From assembly GCA_023150375.1 (NCBI GenBank), contig JAKLLA010000018.1:62001-126000 (forward strand): a stretch of 64,000 nucleotides of DNA, given 5' to 3'. The position numbers and the translations under genes are program-made. Within the stretch, counting starts at the first letter, position 1; each line of letters begins with the position of its first letter. Source of the stretch: Burkholderiaceae bacterium (GTDB lineage Bacteria > Pseudomonadota > Gammaproteobacteria > Burkholderiales > Burkholderiaceae_C). This document shows positions 53,625 to 62,012 of this stretch, one piece after another. The notes beneath the pieces are model-generated. The model searched no databases. It saw only the letters and a list, made by a program, of their open reading frames with translations, and was not told the DNA's origin.

Positions 53625-54620
53625 ATGGCCCGCATCACGCTCGGCATCGGCACCTCCCACAGCCCGATCCTGATCCTCAGCGGTGAGAAGTGGGAGCACC
53701 GCGCCCGCGACGACCGCCGCAACCCGTCGCTCTACACGCTCGACGGCCGCAAGGTCTCCTATGACCAGCTCGTGGCCGAACGCGGCGAGCCTTTCGCGCA
53801 GCAGGCCGACCCGGCCCGCTTTCCCGCGCAGGCGGCCCAGGCCGAAGCCGCGCTGGACCGCCTGGAGGCGATGCTGGTCGAGGCCCGGCCCGACGTGGTG
53901 CTGGTGATCGGCGACGACCAGGACGAGCTGTTCGGCTACGACAACCTGCCCGCCCTCTCGGTCTACCGCGGCGAGGAGGTCGTGATGAAGGAGCAGCCGC
54001 TGCCGCATCCACGCCTGACCTGGACCGACCGCGACTTCTGGGCCGGCTACGCGATGGACCTGCCGCGGCGCTTCCCGGCCGCGCCGAAGCTGGCCGACGA
54101 CCTGATCCGCGGGCTGATCCGCCTGGGGGTGGACGTGGCCACCAGCAACGCGGTGCCCGACCCCGAACGGCGTGCCTTCGGCCACGCCTACGGCTTCGTC
54201 TACCAGCGGCTGATGAAGCGGCTGCCCGTGCCGATGCTACCGGTGCTGCTCAACACCTACTTCCCGCCGAACAACCCGACCTCGGCGCGCTGTTACGACA
54301 TCGGCAGCGCCATCGCACATGCCCTGGCGGCCTCGCCGATCGACGCCGACGTGGCGGTGATCGCCTCGGGCGGCCTGAGCCACTTCCTGTGCGAGGAGGC
54401 CTTCGACCGCCGCGTGATGCAGGCCCTGAAGACCCACGACGTGGCCACGCTGACGCAGATCCCGCAGGAAGCCCTGTGCTCCGGCACCTCCGAGACGCGC
54501 AACTGGATCACGATGGCCGGCGCCATCGGCCACCTGCGCTGCGTGTACGACGAGTACCTCCCGGTCTACCGCACCGCGGCCGGCACCGGCATCGGTCTCG
54601 GTTTCGCCGCCTGGCGCTGA
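53625..54620 (+). CDS. LigB-type extradiol ring-cleavage dioxygenase
   Basis: 331-residue class III (LigB-like) extradiol dioxygenase, which cleaves catecholic rings using Fe(II). His12 in GTSHSPIL is the usual first metal ligand. The family core continues with DVVLVIGDDQDELFGYDNLPAL, PMLPVLLNTYFPPNNPTS and the SGGLSHFLCEEAFDR region with the conserved His. No small alpha (LigA-like) subunit is present, so it is a single-subunit form as in gallate or homoprotocatechuate enzymes. It is followed 43 bp on by a LigJ-like amidohydrolase, so it likely starts a meta-type pathway for a protocatechuate-like or gallate-like substrate. Confidence 0.87.
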   Translation: MARITLGIGTSHSPILILSGEKWEHRARDDRRNPSLYTLDGRKVSYDQLVAERGEPFAQQADPARFPAQAAQAEAALDRLEAMLVEARPDVVLVIGDDQDELFGYDNLPALSVYRGEEVVMKEQPLPHPRLTWTDRDFWAGYAMDLPRRFPAAPKLADDLIRGLIRLGVDVATSNAVPDPERRAFGHAYGFVYQRLMKRLPVPMLPVLLNTYFPPNNPTSARCYDIGSAIAHALAASPIDADVAVIASGGLSHFLCEEAFDRRVMQALKTHDVATLTQIPQEALCSGTSETRNWITMAGAIGHLRCVYDEYLPVYRTAAGTGIGLGFAAWR

Positions 54621-54663
54621 CGCGCCGGCATCGCCCCTCCACCCTTCGAAGCGCATACCTCCC

Positions 54664-55662
54664 ATGATCATCGATTGCCACGGCCACGTCAGCCCGCCGG
54701 CCGAACTCTGGGTCTACAAGGCCAATCTGCTGTCACACCGGGGCGCCCACGGCCGGCGCATGCCCGAGGTCAGCGACGCGGCCATCCTGGCTGCGGCCAA
54801 CCGCCGCGAGATGGCCCCCAAGGGCCACCTGGACATGATGGATCAGTTCGGCATCGACCTGCAGATGCTCTCGCCGCGGCCTTTCCAGATGATGCACAGC
54901 GCCAAGCCCGCCAAGCTGGTGCACTGGTTCACCGAGGAAACCAACAACCTCATCGCCCGCACGGTGGCGCTGATCCCCGGGCGTTTCGTCGGCGTGGCGG
55001 GGCTGCCGCAGACGGCGGGTGACCCCATCGAGCAGGTGCTGCCCGAGCTGGAGCGCTGCGTGAAGATGGGCTTTCGCGGCGTGCTGCTCAACCCCGACCC
55101 CTACGAGAACAGCGGCGTGGAGCCGCCGTCGCTGGGCGACCGCTACTGGTACCCGCTGTACGAGAAGCTCTGCGAGCTGGACGTGCCGATGCACATCCAC
55201 TCCACCAGCTCGCACTCCGAGCGTGCGCCCTACACGCTGAACTTCATCAGCGAGGAGACCCTCGCGGTCTACAACCTGGTGCAGTCCAGCGTCTTCAAGG
55301 ACTTCCCGACGCTCAAGGTGATCTGTTCGCACGGCGGCGGGGCGATTCCGTACCAGATCGGGCGCTTCCAGTCCGCCTCCAGCCGCCAGGGCGCAAGCTT
55401 CCTCGACGGCATGCGCCAGCTCTACTACGACACCGTGCTGTATTCGGAGGAAGCGCTGCGCCTGCTCATCAAGACCGTGGGCGCCGACCGCTGCCTGTTC
55501 GGCTCGGAGTGCCCGGGCGTGGGCTCGACCATCGACCCCGCGACCGGCCGCCAGCGCGACGACCTGCGCCCGGTGATCGAGGGCTTCGACTGGCTGAGCG
55601 CCGCCGACAAGCAGCTGATCTTCGAAGGCAACGCCCGCCAGGTCTTCGGCCTGCCGGCCTGA
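54664..55662 (+). CDS. Amidohydrolase-2 family, LigJ/ACMSD-like hydratase or decarboxylase
   Basis: 332-residue metal-dependent TIM-barrel enzyme. The metal motif HGH is at MIIDCHGHVSPP (residues 6-8). Later His and Asp ligands include PMHIHSTSSHSE, VICSHGGGAIP and LFGSECPGVGSTIDPATG. The last motif and overall length match 4-oxalomesaconate hydratase (LigJ) of the protocatechuate 4,5-cleavage route better than ACMSD. That enzyme acts after ring cleavage and lactone opening, which fits the adjacent LigB-type dioxygenase. Which of the two reactions it performs cannot be settled by eye. Confidence 0.8.
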   Translation: MIIDCHGHVSPPAELWVYKANLLSHRGAHGRRMPEVSDAAILAAANRREMAPKGHLDMMDQFGIDLQMLSPRPFQMMHSAKPAKLVHWFTEETNNLIARTVALIPGRFVGVAGLPQTAGDPIEQVLPELERCVKMGFRGVLLNPDPYENSGVEPPSLGDRYWYPLYEKLCELDVPMHIHSTSSHSERAPYTLNFISEETLAVYNLVQSSVFKDFPTLKVICSHGGGAIPYQIGRFQSASSRQGASFLDGMRQLYYDTVLYSEEALRLLIKTVGADRCLFGSECPGVGSTIDPATGRQRDDLRPVIEGFDWLSAADKQLIFEGNARQVFGLPA

Positions 55663-55686
55663 TCCACCCCACGCACCCGCCCTGCC

Positions 55687-56580
55687 ATGAAGATCGCCCG
55701 CTACAACGAGGGTCGCATCGGCGTCGTCGTCGACGCCGAGCACCTGGTCGACGTCACCGAACTCGTCGGCGCCGACGCCACCGCCTGGCCGCCCGTCGGC
55801 AGCCTGCGGCTCATCGCCGACTTCGAGCGGCTGCGCCCGCGCATCGAAGCGGCGCTGCCCGGCCTGCCGCGCATCGCGCTGCGCGATGTCACCCTGCGCA
55901 CCCCGGTGCCCTGGCCCAACAAGGTGATTGCCTACCCGGTCAACTACCACGACCACGGCCGCGAGATGCAGGCCGGCTACCGCGCCGACGTGCAGGGCTT
56001 CTTCCTCAAGCCCGCCTCGTCGCTGTCGGGCGCCGGCGAGCCCGTCGAGCTGCCGATCGTGCCCGGCCGCGAGGTGCACCACGAGTCCGAGCTGGCCATC
56101 GTGATCGGCCGGCAGTGCCGCGGCATCGCCCGCGAGGAATGGCGCGACGTCGTCTTCGGCTACGCCTGCCTGCTCGACATGGTGGTGCGCGGCCGCGAGG
56201 AACGGGTCTTCCGCAAGGCCTTCGACACCTTCTGCCCGGTGGGCCCCTGGATCACCACCGCCGACGAGGTGGGCGACCCCTCGCAGCTGGAGATGAAGCT
56301 CTGGGTCAACGGCGAACTCCGGCAGCACGCCAACACCCGCGACCTGGTGCTGGACATCCCCGGCATGGTGCAGATGGCCGCGGCGGTGATGACGCTGTAC
56401 CCCGGCGACATCATCGCCACCGGCACGCCCGCCGGCGTGGGCCCGGTGAAGGACGGCGACCAGATCCGCATCACGATCGACCACCTGGGGGAGATGAACG
56501 TGCCGGTGGTCCAGGGCACGCTGGGCCAGACCCCGGTGTTCGCCCAGCCCTACACCCCCGACATCGTCAAGCAACGCTGA
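55687..56580 (+). CDS. Fumarylacetoacetate hydrolase (FAH) family protein
   Basis: 297-residue FAH-fold C-C hydrolase or isomerase. The N-terminal half has the family start MKIARYNEGRIGVVV. The core is NKVIAYPVNYHDHGREMQAG (near 80), FFLKPASSLSGAGEP, the metal-binding EVHHESELAIVIGR (Glu ligands) and VFGYACLLDMVVRG, ending with DIIATGTPAGVGPVKDGD. FAH-family members act as fumarylpyruvate/maleylpyruvate hydrolases in gentisate pathways, which fits the bicupin gene 20 bp downstream. It could instead act on a meta-cleavage product from the LigB branch. The gene starts 25 bp after the amidohydrolase. Confidence 0.9.
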   Translation: MKIARYNEGRIGVVVDAEHLVDVTELVGADATAWPPVGSLRLIADFERLRPRIEAALPGLPRIALRDVTLRTPVPWPNKVIAYPVNYHDHGREMQAGYRADVQGFFLKPASSLSGAGEPVELPIVPGREVHHESELAIVIGRQCRGIAREEWRDVVFGYACLLDMVVRGREERVFRKAFDTFCPVGPWITTADEVGDPSQLEMKLWVNGELRQHANTRDLVLDIPGMVQMAAAVMTLYPGDIIATGTPAGVGPVKDGDQIRITIDHLGEMNVPVVQGTLGQTPVFAQPYTPDIVKQR

Positions 56581-56599
56581 CAACGCGCCGGGAGCCCCC

Positions 56600-57538
56600 A
56601 TGAAGCCCATGAAGACCCTCGACGAACTCTACGCTGCGATCGACGCCCTCAGCATGGAAGGCGGCTGGCACCGCAAGCAGCCTTCGCTCTGGCCCGAGCC
56701 GCGCGCCAACTTCCTGCCCGCGCAGTGGCGCTACGCCGACGTCAAGCCCATCCTCGAGGCCGCCGGCCACCTGGTGGACCACGAGCTGGCCGAGCGCCGC
56801 AACCTCACGCTCACCAACCCGCTGCCGGGCAACTGGTACGCCACGGTGCGCACGCTGGTGGCGGCCTACCAGTCGATCAAGCCGGGCGAGCACGCCCTGT
56901 CGCACCGCCACACGCCCAACGCGCTGCGCATCATCCGCGAAGGCCATGGCACCTACACGGTGGTCAATGGCACCCGCGTGGAGATGCGCCCCGGCGACGT
57001 GCTGCTCACCCCGAGCTGGTGCTGGCACGCCCACGAGGCCCTCGGCCCGGACGAGTGCTTCTGGGTCGACGTGCTGGACGTGCCGCTGGTGCACCTGCTC
57101 GAGCCGATGTTCTTCGAGCGGCACCCGGACCGTTTCGAGCCGGTGCGCGAGAACGTCGAGGCCTGCCCGCTGGCCTTCCGCTGGGAGGACTCGCTGCGCC
57201 GCCTGGACGCGGCCGCCACCGCCCCCGCCCACGGCATGGCCCAGCGCGAGATCGAGCTCGGCGCGCCGGCCATGAAGACCGTGGCCATCCATGTGCAGCG
57301 CATGGCGGCGGGTTTCGCCTCGCCGGAGCATCGCAGCACCGCCAACGCGGTGTTCACCGTCGTCGAGGGCGCGGGGCGCACCCGGGTGGGCGACCGCGTC
57401 TTCGAGTGGGCGCGCGGCGACGTGCTGGCGGTACCCGGCTGGCAGCCCTACCGGCATGAGGTGAGCGCCGACGCCCACCTGGTGCGGGTGAGCGACGAGC
57501 CGGTGATGCGCGCCTTCGACTGGCTGCGCCAGCGTTGA
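56600..57538 (+). CDS. Gentisate 1,2-dioxygenase-like bicupin
   Basis: 312-residue double-cupin protein resembling gentisate and salicylate 1,2-dioxygenases. The first cupin has the metal motif SHRHTPNALRIIREGHGTYT (near residue 95) and MRPGDVLLTPSWCWHAHE with a trailing His. The second cupin has HRSTANAVFTVVEGAGRT and GDVLAVPGWQPYRHE; here the HxH ligand pair of the first cupin is reduced to HRS. It is a little shorter than typical enzymes (about 345-370). Start ATG 56600 follows GGGAGC. It should open an ortho/para-dihydroxy ring such as gentisate to maleylpyruvate, feeding the FAH hydrolase. Confidence 0.85.
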   Translation: MKPMKTLDELYAAIDALSMEGGWHRKQPSLWPEPRANFLPAQWRYADVKPILEAAGHLVDHELAERRNLTLTNPLPGNWYATVRTLVAAYQSIKPGEHALSHRHTPNALRIIREGHGTYTVVNGTRVEMRPGDVLLTPSWCWHAHEALGPDECFWVDVLDVPLVHLLEPMFFERHPDRFEPVRENVEACPLAFRWEDSLRRLDAAATAPAHGMAQREIELGAPAMKTVAIHVQRMAAGFASPEHRSTANAVFTVVEGAGRTRVGDRVFEWARGDVLAVPGWQPYRHEVSADAHLVRVSDEPVMRAFDWLRQR

Positions 57539-57604
57539 TCCGCAAAGACCACATCGAACCGGAGTGACGGCGCGCAGCCGTCGGACCCCACAAGGAGCAG
57601 GACC

Positions 57605-58795
57605 ATGCATGTACTGATCGCCGGCGGCGGCATCGGCGGACTCGCCGCGGCGGCCGCGCTGCTGCAACGTGGCGTCGACGTCGACGTCTTCGAACAGGCC
57701 ACCGAACTCAAGGAGGTCGGCGCGGGCATCCAGATCAGCCCGAACGGCAACAAGGTGCTGGACGCGATCGGCGTGTTCGAGCGGTTGAAGGCGCTGTCCT
57801 TCGACCCCGAGCGCAAGGAGTTCCGTCTGTGGAACACCGGCCGGCCCTGGCCGATGTTCAGCCTGGGCAAGCAGGCGATCGCCGACTACGGCTACCCCTA
57901 CCTGACGGTGTACCGCCCCGACCTGCACGAGGCGCTGGCCGATCGCGTGCGCGCGCTCGACCCCGACGCCATCCACCTCGGCAGCGGCGTGGCGGGCTGC
58001 ACGCAGGATGACGAGAGCGTCGAGCTGCACCTGCGCGACGGTCGTCGGGTGCGCGGCGATGCCCTGATCGGCGCCGACGGCGTACGCTCGGTGGTGCGCA
58101 ACACCCTCTGGGGGCCCACCGACCCGACCTTCTCCGGCATGGTGGCCTGGCGCGGCATGATCCCGATGGAGCAGCTGCCCGAGCGCATGCAGGCCTCGGT
58201 GGGCACCACCTGGATCGGCCCGGGCGGTCATGCGGTGAGCTACCCGCTGCGGCGCGGCAAGTTCATGAACTTCGTGGCCACCATCGAGGGCAAGACCTGG
58301 ACGGCCGCTGCCGGCTCGGAGGTCGGCACGGTGGAGGAATGCCTGGCCGACTTCGCCGGCTGGCACGAGGACGTGCAGACCATGATCCGCTGCAGCCCGA
58401 AGCTGCTCAAGTGGGCGCTGATGCAGCGCGACCCCATCCCGGCCTGGACGCAGGGGCGCATCAGCCTGCTGGGCGATGCGGCGCACGCCACGCTGCCCTT
58501 CCTGGCGCAGGGCGCGGTGCACTCCATCGAGGACGGCATGGTGCTGGCGCGCTGCCTGGAAGGCGTGCCGCCCGAGGACGCCCCGGCCGCGCTGGCCCGC
58601 TACGAGGCGGCCCGCATCGGGCGCACCAGCCAGATGGTGCGCGGCGCCACCGCCAACACCGAACGCTTCCACAGCCGCGAGCTGGCCACCGAGGCGTCGG
58701 CCGAGCGCTACCTGCAGCGCGAGTGGAGTGCCGCGCCGATCCACGACCGCTACCACTGGCTGTACGTCTACGATGCCAACACCGTGGCCATCTGA
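57605..58795 (+). CDS. FAD-dependent aromatic monooxygenase (salicylate/3-hydroxybenzoate hydroxylase-like)
   Basis: 396-residue group A flavoprotein hydroxylase using NAD(P)H and O2. FAD motifs are the N-terminal LIAGGGIGGLAAAAALL (GxGxxG), DALIGADGVRSVVR (DG motif, near residue 158) and LLGDAAHATLP (GD motif, near 295). Similarity is to salicylate 1- and 5-hydroxylases and 3-hydroxybenzoate 6-hydroxylase. With the gentisate dioxygenase-like bicupin next to it, the simplest reading is hydroxylation of a hydroxybenzoate to gentisate. A strong ribosome site (AAGGAG) precedes ATG 57605. Confidence 0.88.
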   Translation: MHVLIAGGGIGGLAAAAALLQRGVDVDVFEQATELKEVGAGIQISPNGNKVLDAIGVFERLKALSFDPERKEFRLWNTGRPWPMFSLGKQAIADYGYPYLTVYRPDLHEALADRVRALDPDAIHLGSGVAGCTQDDESVELHLRDGRRVRGDALIGADGVRSVVRNTLWGPTDPTFSGMVAWRGMIPMEQLPERMQASVGTTWIGPGGHAVSYPLRRGKFMNFVATIEGKTWTAAAGSEVGTVEECLADFAGWHEDVQTMIRCSPKLLKWALMQRDPIPAWTQGRISLLGDAAHATLPFLAQGAVHSIEDGMVLARCLEGVPPEDAPAALARYEAARIGRTSQMVRGATANTERFHSRELATEASAERYLQREWSAAPIHDRYHWLYVYDANTVAI

Positions 58796-58811
58796 CGGCG
58801 GGGGCAAGAAC

Positions 58812-60002
58812 GTGTCGACACGACTCCTGGACGGCATCCGGGTCCTCGACCTCAGCAACGTGCTGGCCGGGCCCTTCTGCGGCTACCAGCTGGCGCTGCT
58901 GGGCGCCGACGTGATCAAGGTCGAGTCCCCGGACGGGGGCGACCTGGCGCGGCAGCTCGGTGCCGACCCCGCGCTCAACGCGGCCGGCATGGGCGCTTCC
59001 TTTCTGGCGCAGAACGCCGACAAGCGCTCGGTGGTGGTGGACCTCAAGAGCGAGGCGGGGCGGGCGACCTTCCTGCAGCTGGTCGACAGCGCCGACGTGC
59101 TGCTGGAGAACTTTCGCCCCGGCGTGATGCGGCGCCTGGGCCTGGACCACGAAACCCTGCGCGAGCGCCGCCCGGCGCTGGTGTACTGCGCCATCTCCGG
59201 CTTCGGCCAGACCGGCCCGTTGTCGCGCTCGCCGGCCTACGACCAGATCATCCAGGGCCGCGCCGGGGTCATGAGCGTCACCGGCGACCGCGACAGCGCG
59301 CCGCTGCGGGTGGGCTACCCGGTGTGCGACACCTTCGGCGGGCTGACGGCGGCCTTCGCGATCTGCGCGGCGCTGGTGCAGCGCGCTCGCACCGGCGAGG
59401 GGGCCTTCCTCGATGTGTCGATGCTCGATTCGGCCCTGGTCAGCATGGGCTGGATCGTCTCCAACCTGCTGATCGCCGGGCAGACCCCGGTGCCGATGGG
59501 CAACGACAACTTCACCGCCAGCCCGTCGGGCACCTTCGCCACCGCCCGCGGCCTGCTCAACATCGCCGCCAACAAGCAGGACCAGTACGAGGCGCTGTGC
59601 GACACCCTGGGCGCGCCGCAGCTCAAGACCGATCCGCGCTTTGCCGACCGCGAAAGCCGCAAGCGCCACCGCGCCGAGCTGCGCACCGAGATCGAGCGCC
59701 ACCTGGCCGAGGCGGATGCCGCCACCTGGGAGGACCAGCTCAACGCCGTCGGCGTGCCGGCCGGCCAGGTGCTCGAGGTGGCGCAGGCCCTGAGCCAGGA
59801 GCAGCTGCAGGCCCGCCCGCTCGTGGGCGAGGTGCCGCTCGACCTGGGCGGGCGCGGCACGCTACAGCTCACCGGCAGCGCCTTCCTGGTCGATGGCCAG
59901 CGCTGCCTGCCGCAGGCACCGCCGCCACGGCTGGGGCAGCACAGTGCCGAGATCCTCGGCGAACTCGACGCGGCGCAGCACTGCGGAGGGCCCCATGGCT
60001 GA
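58812..60002 (+). CDS. Class III (CaiB/BaiF family) CoA-transferase
   Basis: 396-residue family III CoA-transferase moving CoA between acids. The N-terminal TRLLDGIRVLDLSNVLAGPF and LLGADVIKVESPDGGDLAR are family hallmarks; Asp residues near 165 (YDQIIQGRAGVM) include the expected catalytic Asp. Later motifs are GYPVCDTFGGLTAAFAI and the GQTPVPMGNDNF hinge region. The start is GTG 58812 with a GGGGG stretch upstream; an ATG 36 bp upstream overlaps the previous gene. Its stop overlaps the next gene by 8 bp, so the pair is translationally coupled. It likely activates a dicarboxylic acid for cleavage by the downstream lyase. Confidence 0.9.
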   Translation: MSTRLLDGIRVLDLSNVLAGPFCGYQLALLGADVIKVESPDGGDLARQLGADPALNAAGMGASFLAQNADKRSVVVDLKSEAGRATFLQLVDSADVLLENFRPGVMRRLGLDHETLRERRPALVYCAISGFGQTGPLSRSPAYDQIIQGRAGVMSVTGDRDSAPLRVGYPVCDTFGGLTAAFAICAALVQRARTGEGAFLDVSMLDSALVSMGWIVSNLLIAGQTPVPMGNDNFTASPSGTFATARGLLNIAANKQDQYEALCDTLGAPQLKTDPRFADRESRKRHRAELRTEIERHLAEADAATWEDQLNAVGVPAGQVLEVAQALSQEQLQARPLVGEVPLDLGGRGTLQLTGSAFLVDGQRCLPQAPPPRLGQHSAEILGELDAAQHCGGPHG

Positions 60003-60813
60003 TCCCATGCAGCAGGCCTCGGACTGGTGGTCCACCGCGATCATCGACATCCGCCCCGGCGTGATCCGGCCGCGCGGGCGCCCGATCCAGGACCTGATCG
60101 GCCACATCAGCTTCCCGCAGATGATCTGGCTGATGCTGCGCGGCGAGCTGCCCGATGCGGCGCAGGCCGGGCTGCTCGAGGCCGCGCTGGTGGCGTCGGT
60201 GGACCACGGGCCGCAGGCGCCCTCGATCGCCATCGCCCGCATGGCGGTGACCTGCGGGCAGGGGTTGAACGGCGCGATGGCCTCGGCCATCAACGTGCTC
60301 GACGACGTGCACGGCGGCGCGGGCGAGCAGTGCCTGGCGCTGTACCGCCGCGTGCTGCAGCTGCAGCACGGGCGCACGCTGGAGGCGGCGGTCGACGCGG
60401 CGCTGGACGAGCAGATCCGGCAGCACGGGCGCATCGTGCCCGGCTTCGGGCACCGCTTCCATCCGGTGGACCCGCGCGCGGTGCGGCTGCTGGCGCTGAT
60501 CGACGCGGCGCAGGCGGCCGGCACGGTGACGGGCGAACATGCCGCGGTGGCCCGCGCCGTCGAGGCGGCGCTGCAGCGCCGCACCGGCAAGGCGCTGCCG
60601 ATGAACATCGACGGCGCCACCGCGGCGCTGTTCGGCGAGCTGGGCTTCGAGCCGGCGCTGGCGCGCGGGCTGTTCATCCTCTCGCGCTCGGTGGGCATCC
60701 TGGCGCACGCCTGGGAGGAATCGACCCAGGGCCGGCGCATCAAGGGGCCGATGCCGCCGAGCATCCCCTACACCTACACCGGACCGCGCGAGCCCGACGG
60801 CCCGACGAAGTGA
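59995..60813 (+). CDS. Citryl-CoA lyase-like (short citrate-synthase fold) protein
   Basis: 272-residue protein with the citrate synthase fold but far shorter than citrate synthase (about 420). Landmarks are SFPQMIWLMLRGELPDAAQA, the GPQAPSIAIARMAVTCGQGL helix, LDDVHGGAGEQCLALY (active-site His-like), GRIVPGFGHRFHPVDPRA and the late PMNIDGATAALFGELGF with an acid in position of the catalytic Asp. Such proteins are annotated citryl-CoA lyases, which split CoA-activated tri- or dicarboxylic acids into acyl-CoA and an oxo acid. Ribosome site GCGGAGG precedes ATG 59995. Coupled to the CoA-transferase, it probably acts on a carboxylated end product of the pathway (inference). Confidence 0.82.
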   Translation: MADPMQQASDWWSTAIIDIRPGVIRPRGRPIQDLIGHISFPQMIWLMLRGELPDAAQAGLLEAALVASVDHGPQAPSIAIARMAVTCGQGLNGAMASAINVLDDVHGGAGEQCLALYRRVLQLQHGRTLEAAVDAALDEQIRQHGRIVPGFGHRFHPVDPRAVRLLALIDAAQAAGTVTGEHAAVARAVEAALQRRTGKALPMNIDGATAALFGELGFEPALARGLFILSRSVGILAHAWEESTQGRRIKGPMPPSIPYTYTGPREPDGPTK

Positions 60814-60822
60814 CCTGCCGCG

Positions 60823-61299
60823 ATGAGCGCCAAACTGCCCCCCACCCCGACCGCCGACCTGCTGTGGAGCGACGAGCGCCTGCTCGGCTTCGGCCCGATG
60901 GACCGCACCCACGAGGACTTCTATCGCCTGGCCTTCGACCTGCTGACCTGCCACGACGGCGGTGCCGGCTACGCCGCCGTGGCGCGGCGCGCCATCGCGG
61001 CCTTCGAGGCGCATGCCGTCGCGCACTTCGGCGAGGAGGAGCGCTGGATGCAAGACAGCGGCTTCCCGGCCGCCGGCTGCCATGTCGACGAGCACGCCGC
61101 CGTGCTGGCCTCGGTGCGCGAGGTCCGGGCTGCCGTGGACGAAGGCCGGGCCGGCGCCGACCTGCTGCGCCGCCTGGCCGAACATCTCTTCACCTGGTTC
61201 CCGGCGCATGCGGACTACATGGACTCCGCGCTGGCGGCCTGGATGTGCAAGCGCACGCTGGGCGGCCAGCCGGTGGTGCTGCGGCGGCAGCGGGACTGA
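60823..61299 (+). CDS. Bacteriohemerythrin
   Basis: 158-residue diiron O2-binding four-helix protein. The iron ligands are visible: His in MDRTHEDFYRLAF (near residue 27), HFGEEERWM (His and Glu, near 67-71), HVDEHAAVL, and the C-terminal WFPAHADYMDSAL motif (HxxxxD). It is slightly longer than typical (about 130-150) at both ends. It starts 10 bp after the lyase gene and so ends the catabolic operon. A role in delivering or buffering O2 for the several oxygenases of the cluster is attractive but only inferred. Confidence 0.92.
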   Translation: MSAKLPPTPTADLLWSDERLLGFGPMDRTHEDFYRLAFDLLTCHDGGAGYAAVARRAIAAFEAHAVAHFGEEERWMQDSGFPAAGCHVDEHAAVLASVREVRAAVDEGRAGADLLRRLAEHLFTWFPAHADYMDSALAAWMCKRTLGGQPVVLRRQRD

Positions 61300-61644
61300 G
61301 TCCCGCACCCGGCGCCGCTGCGAAGCCGGGCGATCCAAGCGCGCATCCTCGCTGCGAGACCGGCGACAGGGTTCATTCAGGAAACACCCTCTCAGATCAC
61401 CCGCACCGGCTCCTGCCGCAGCTCGAAACCGCTGGAGGCCAGCATCTTCAGGTTGCCATTGGCGCGGATCTCCACACACGCCCCCACCCGCCACTGGCCA
61501 GCAGGTTGGGGTCACTGAGCCGGTCGAAGCCAAGGATGAGTTTGAGCTGAGGTATGGTGAATCTCCCTGAAGGTGACGAAGGCGCTTCGGGATGGATGCA
61601 TCCTCATTCTTGGGCGAGGAGGCACCTGCTGGGGATGGCTCCAA
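61300..61644. other. 345-bp gap before the insertion sequence
   Basis: Holds the remnant at 61392-61555 and no intact gene. The segment up to 61391 begins right after the hemerythrin stop and shows no clear terminator. The region ends at the left end of the IS element. Confidence 0.5.
61392..61555 (-). pseudogene. Remnant of a small fibronectin-like hypothetical gene
   Basis: Minus-strand scar. An N-terminal piece reads IPQLKLILGFDRLSDPNLLAS, with the start codon changed to ATA (61555-61553) but an intact AGGGAG ribosome site upstream. A C-terminal piece, in another frame, reads VEIRANGNLKMLASSGFELR and ends with a stop at 61394. Intact relatives that I recall are about 200 residues, with a similar start and SGFDLR-type end, so most of the middle is missing here. 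It is dead, by an internal deletion plus a start-codon change. Confidence 0.6.
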
Positions 61645-61675
61645 TGTATTGACCCACTAAAAACCTGCACAGGTG
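61645..61675 (+). repeat. Left inverted repeat of the IS3-family element
   Basis: TGTATTGACCCACTAAAAAC followed by CTGCACAGG. It matches the right end, reverse-complemented, apart from a short CTAAAAA/CCAGA difference. Confidence 0.85.
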
Positions 61676-61697
61676 TTACCGTTGAAAGGAAGACACC

Positions 61698-62012
61698 GTG
61701 AGCACACTGATGGAAGAAGAGATCAAGCGCTGGACAGCCAAGCGCAAGACGGCACTGGTGCTGGAGATCATCCAGGGCAAGACGAGCGTGGCGGAGGCGA
61801 GCAGGGCCTACGACCTGACGCCCTCGGAGATCGAGGGCTGGGTGGAAGATGGCCGCAAGGGGATGGAAAACGCCCTGAAGGCCAACCCGCAGGACGTGCG
61901 CGAGCAGTACGAGCGGCAGATCAAGGATCTGCAGGAGGCGTACGGGGAGGCGATGCTGGAGCTGCGCGCGAGAAAAAAATTGCAGTCCCTGCTGGGCGAG
62001 GAAGAGAAGTGA
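61698..62012 (+). CDS. IS3-family transposase OrfA
   Basis: 104-residue DNA-binding part of the transposase. The helix-turn-helix is KRKTALVLEIIQGKTSVAEA plus SRAYDLTPSEIEGWVEDG, followed by a leucine/Glu-rich coiled part (REQYERQIKDLQEAYGEAM) used for multimerisation. The stop at 62010-62012 overlaps the GTG start of orfB. An A AAA AAA heptamer at 61973-61979 is in phase for a -1 slip that would join OrfA to OrfB, giving the full OrfAB transposase. OrfA alone acts as a regulator in IS3 elements. Confidence 0.88.
   Translation: MSTLMEEEIKRWTAKRKTALVLEIIQGKTSVAEASRAYDLTPSEIEGWVEDGRKGMENALKANPQDVREQYERQIKDLQEAYGEAMLELRARKKLQSLLGEEEK
61973..61979 (+). promoter_or_regulatory. Slippery heptamer for -1 frameshift to OrfAB
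   Basis: A run of seven A (A AAA AAA in the orfA phase). A -1 slip here enters the orfB frame and gives RARKKIAVPAGRGREVIETI, joining the two parts. Standard for IS3-family elements. Confidence 0.8.
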
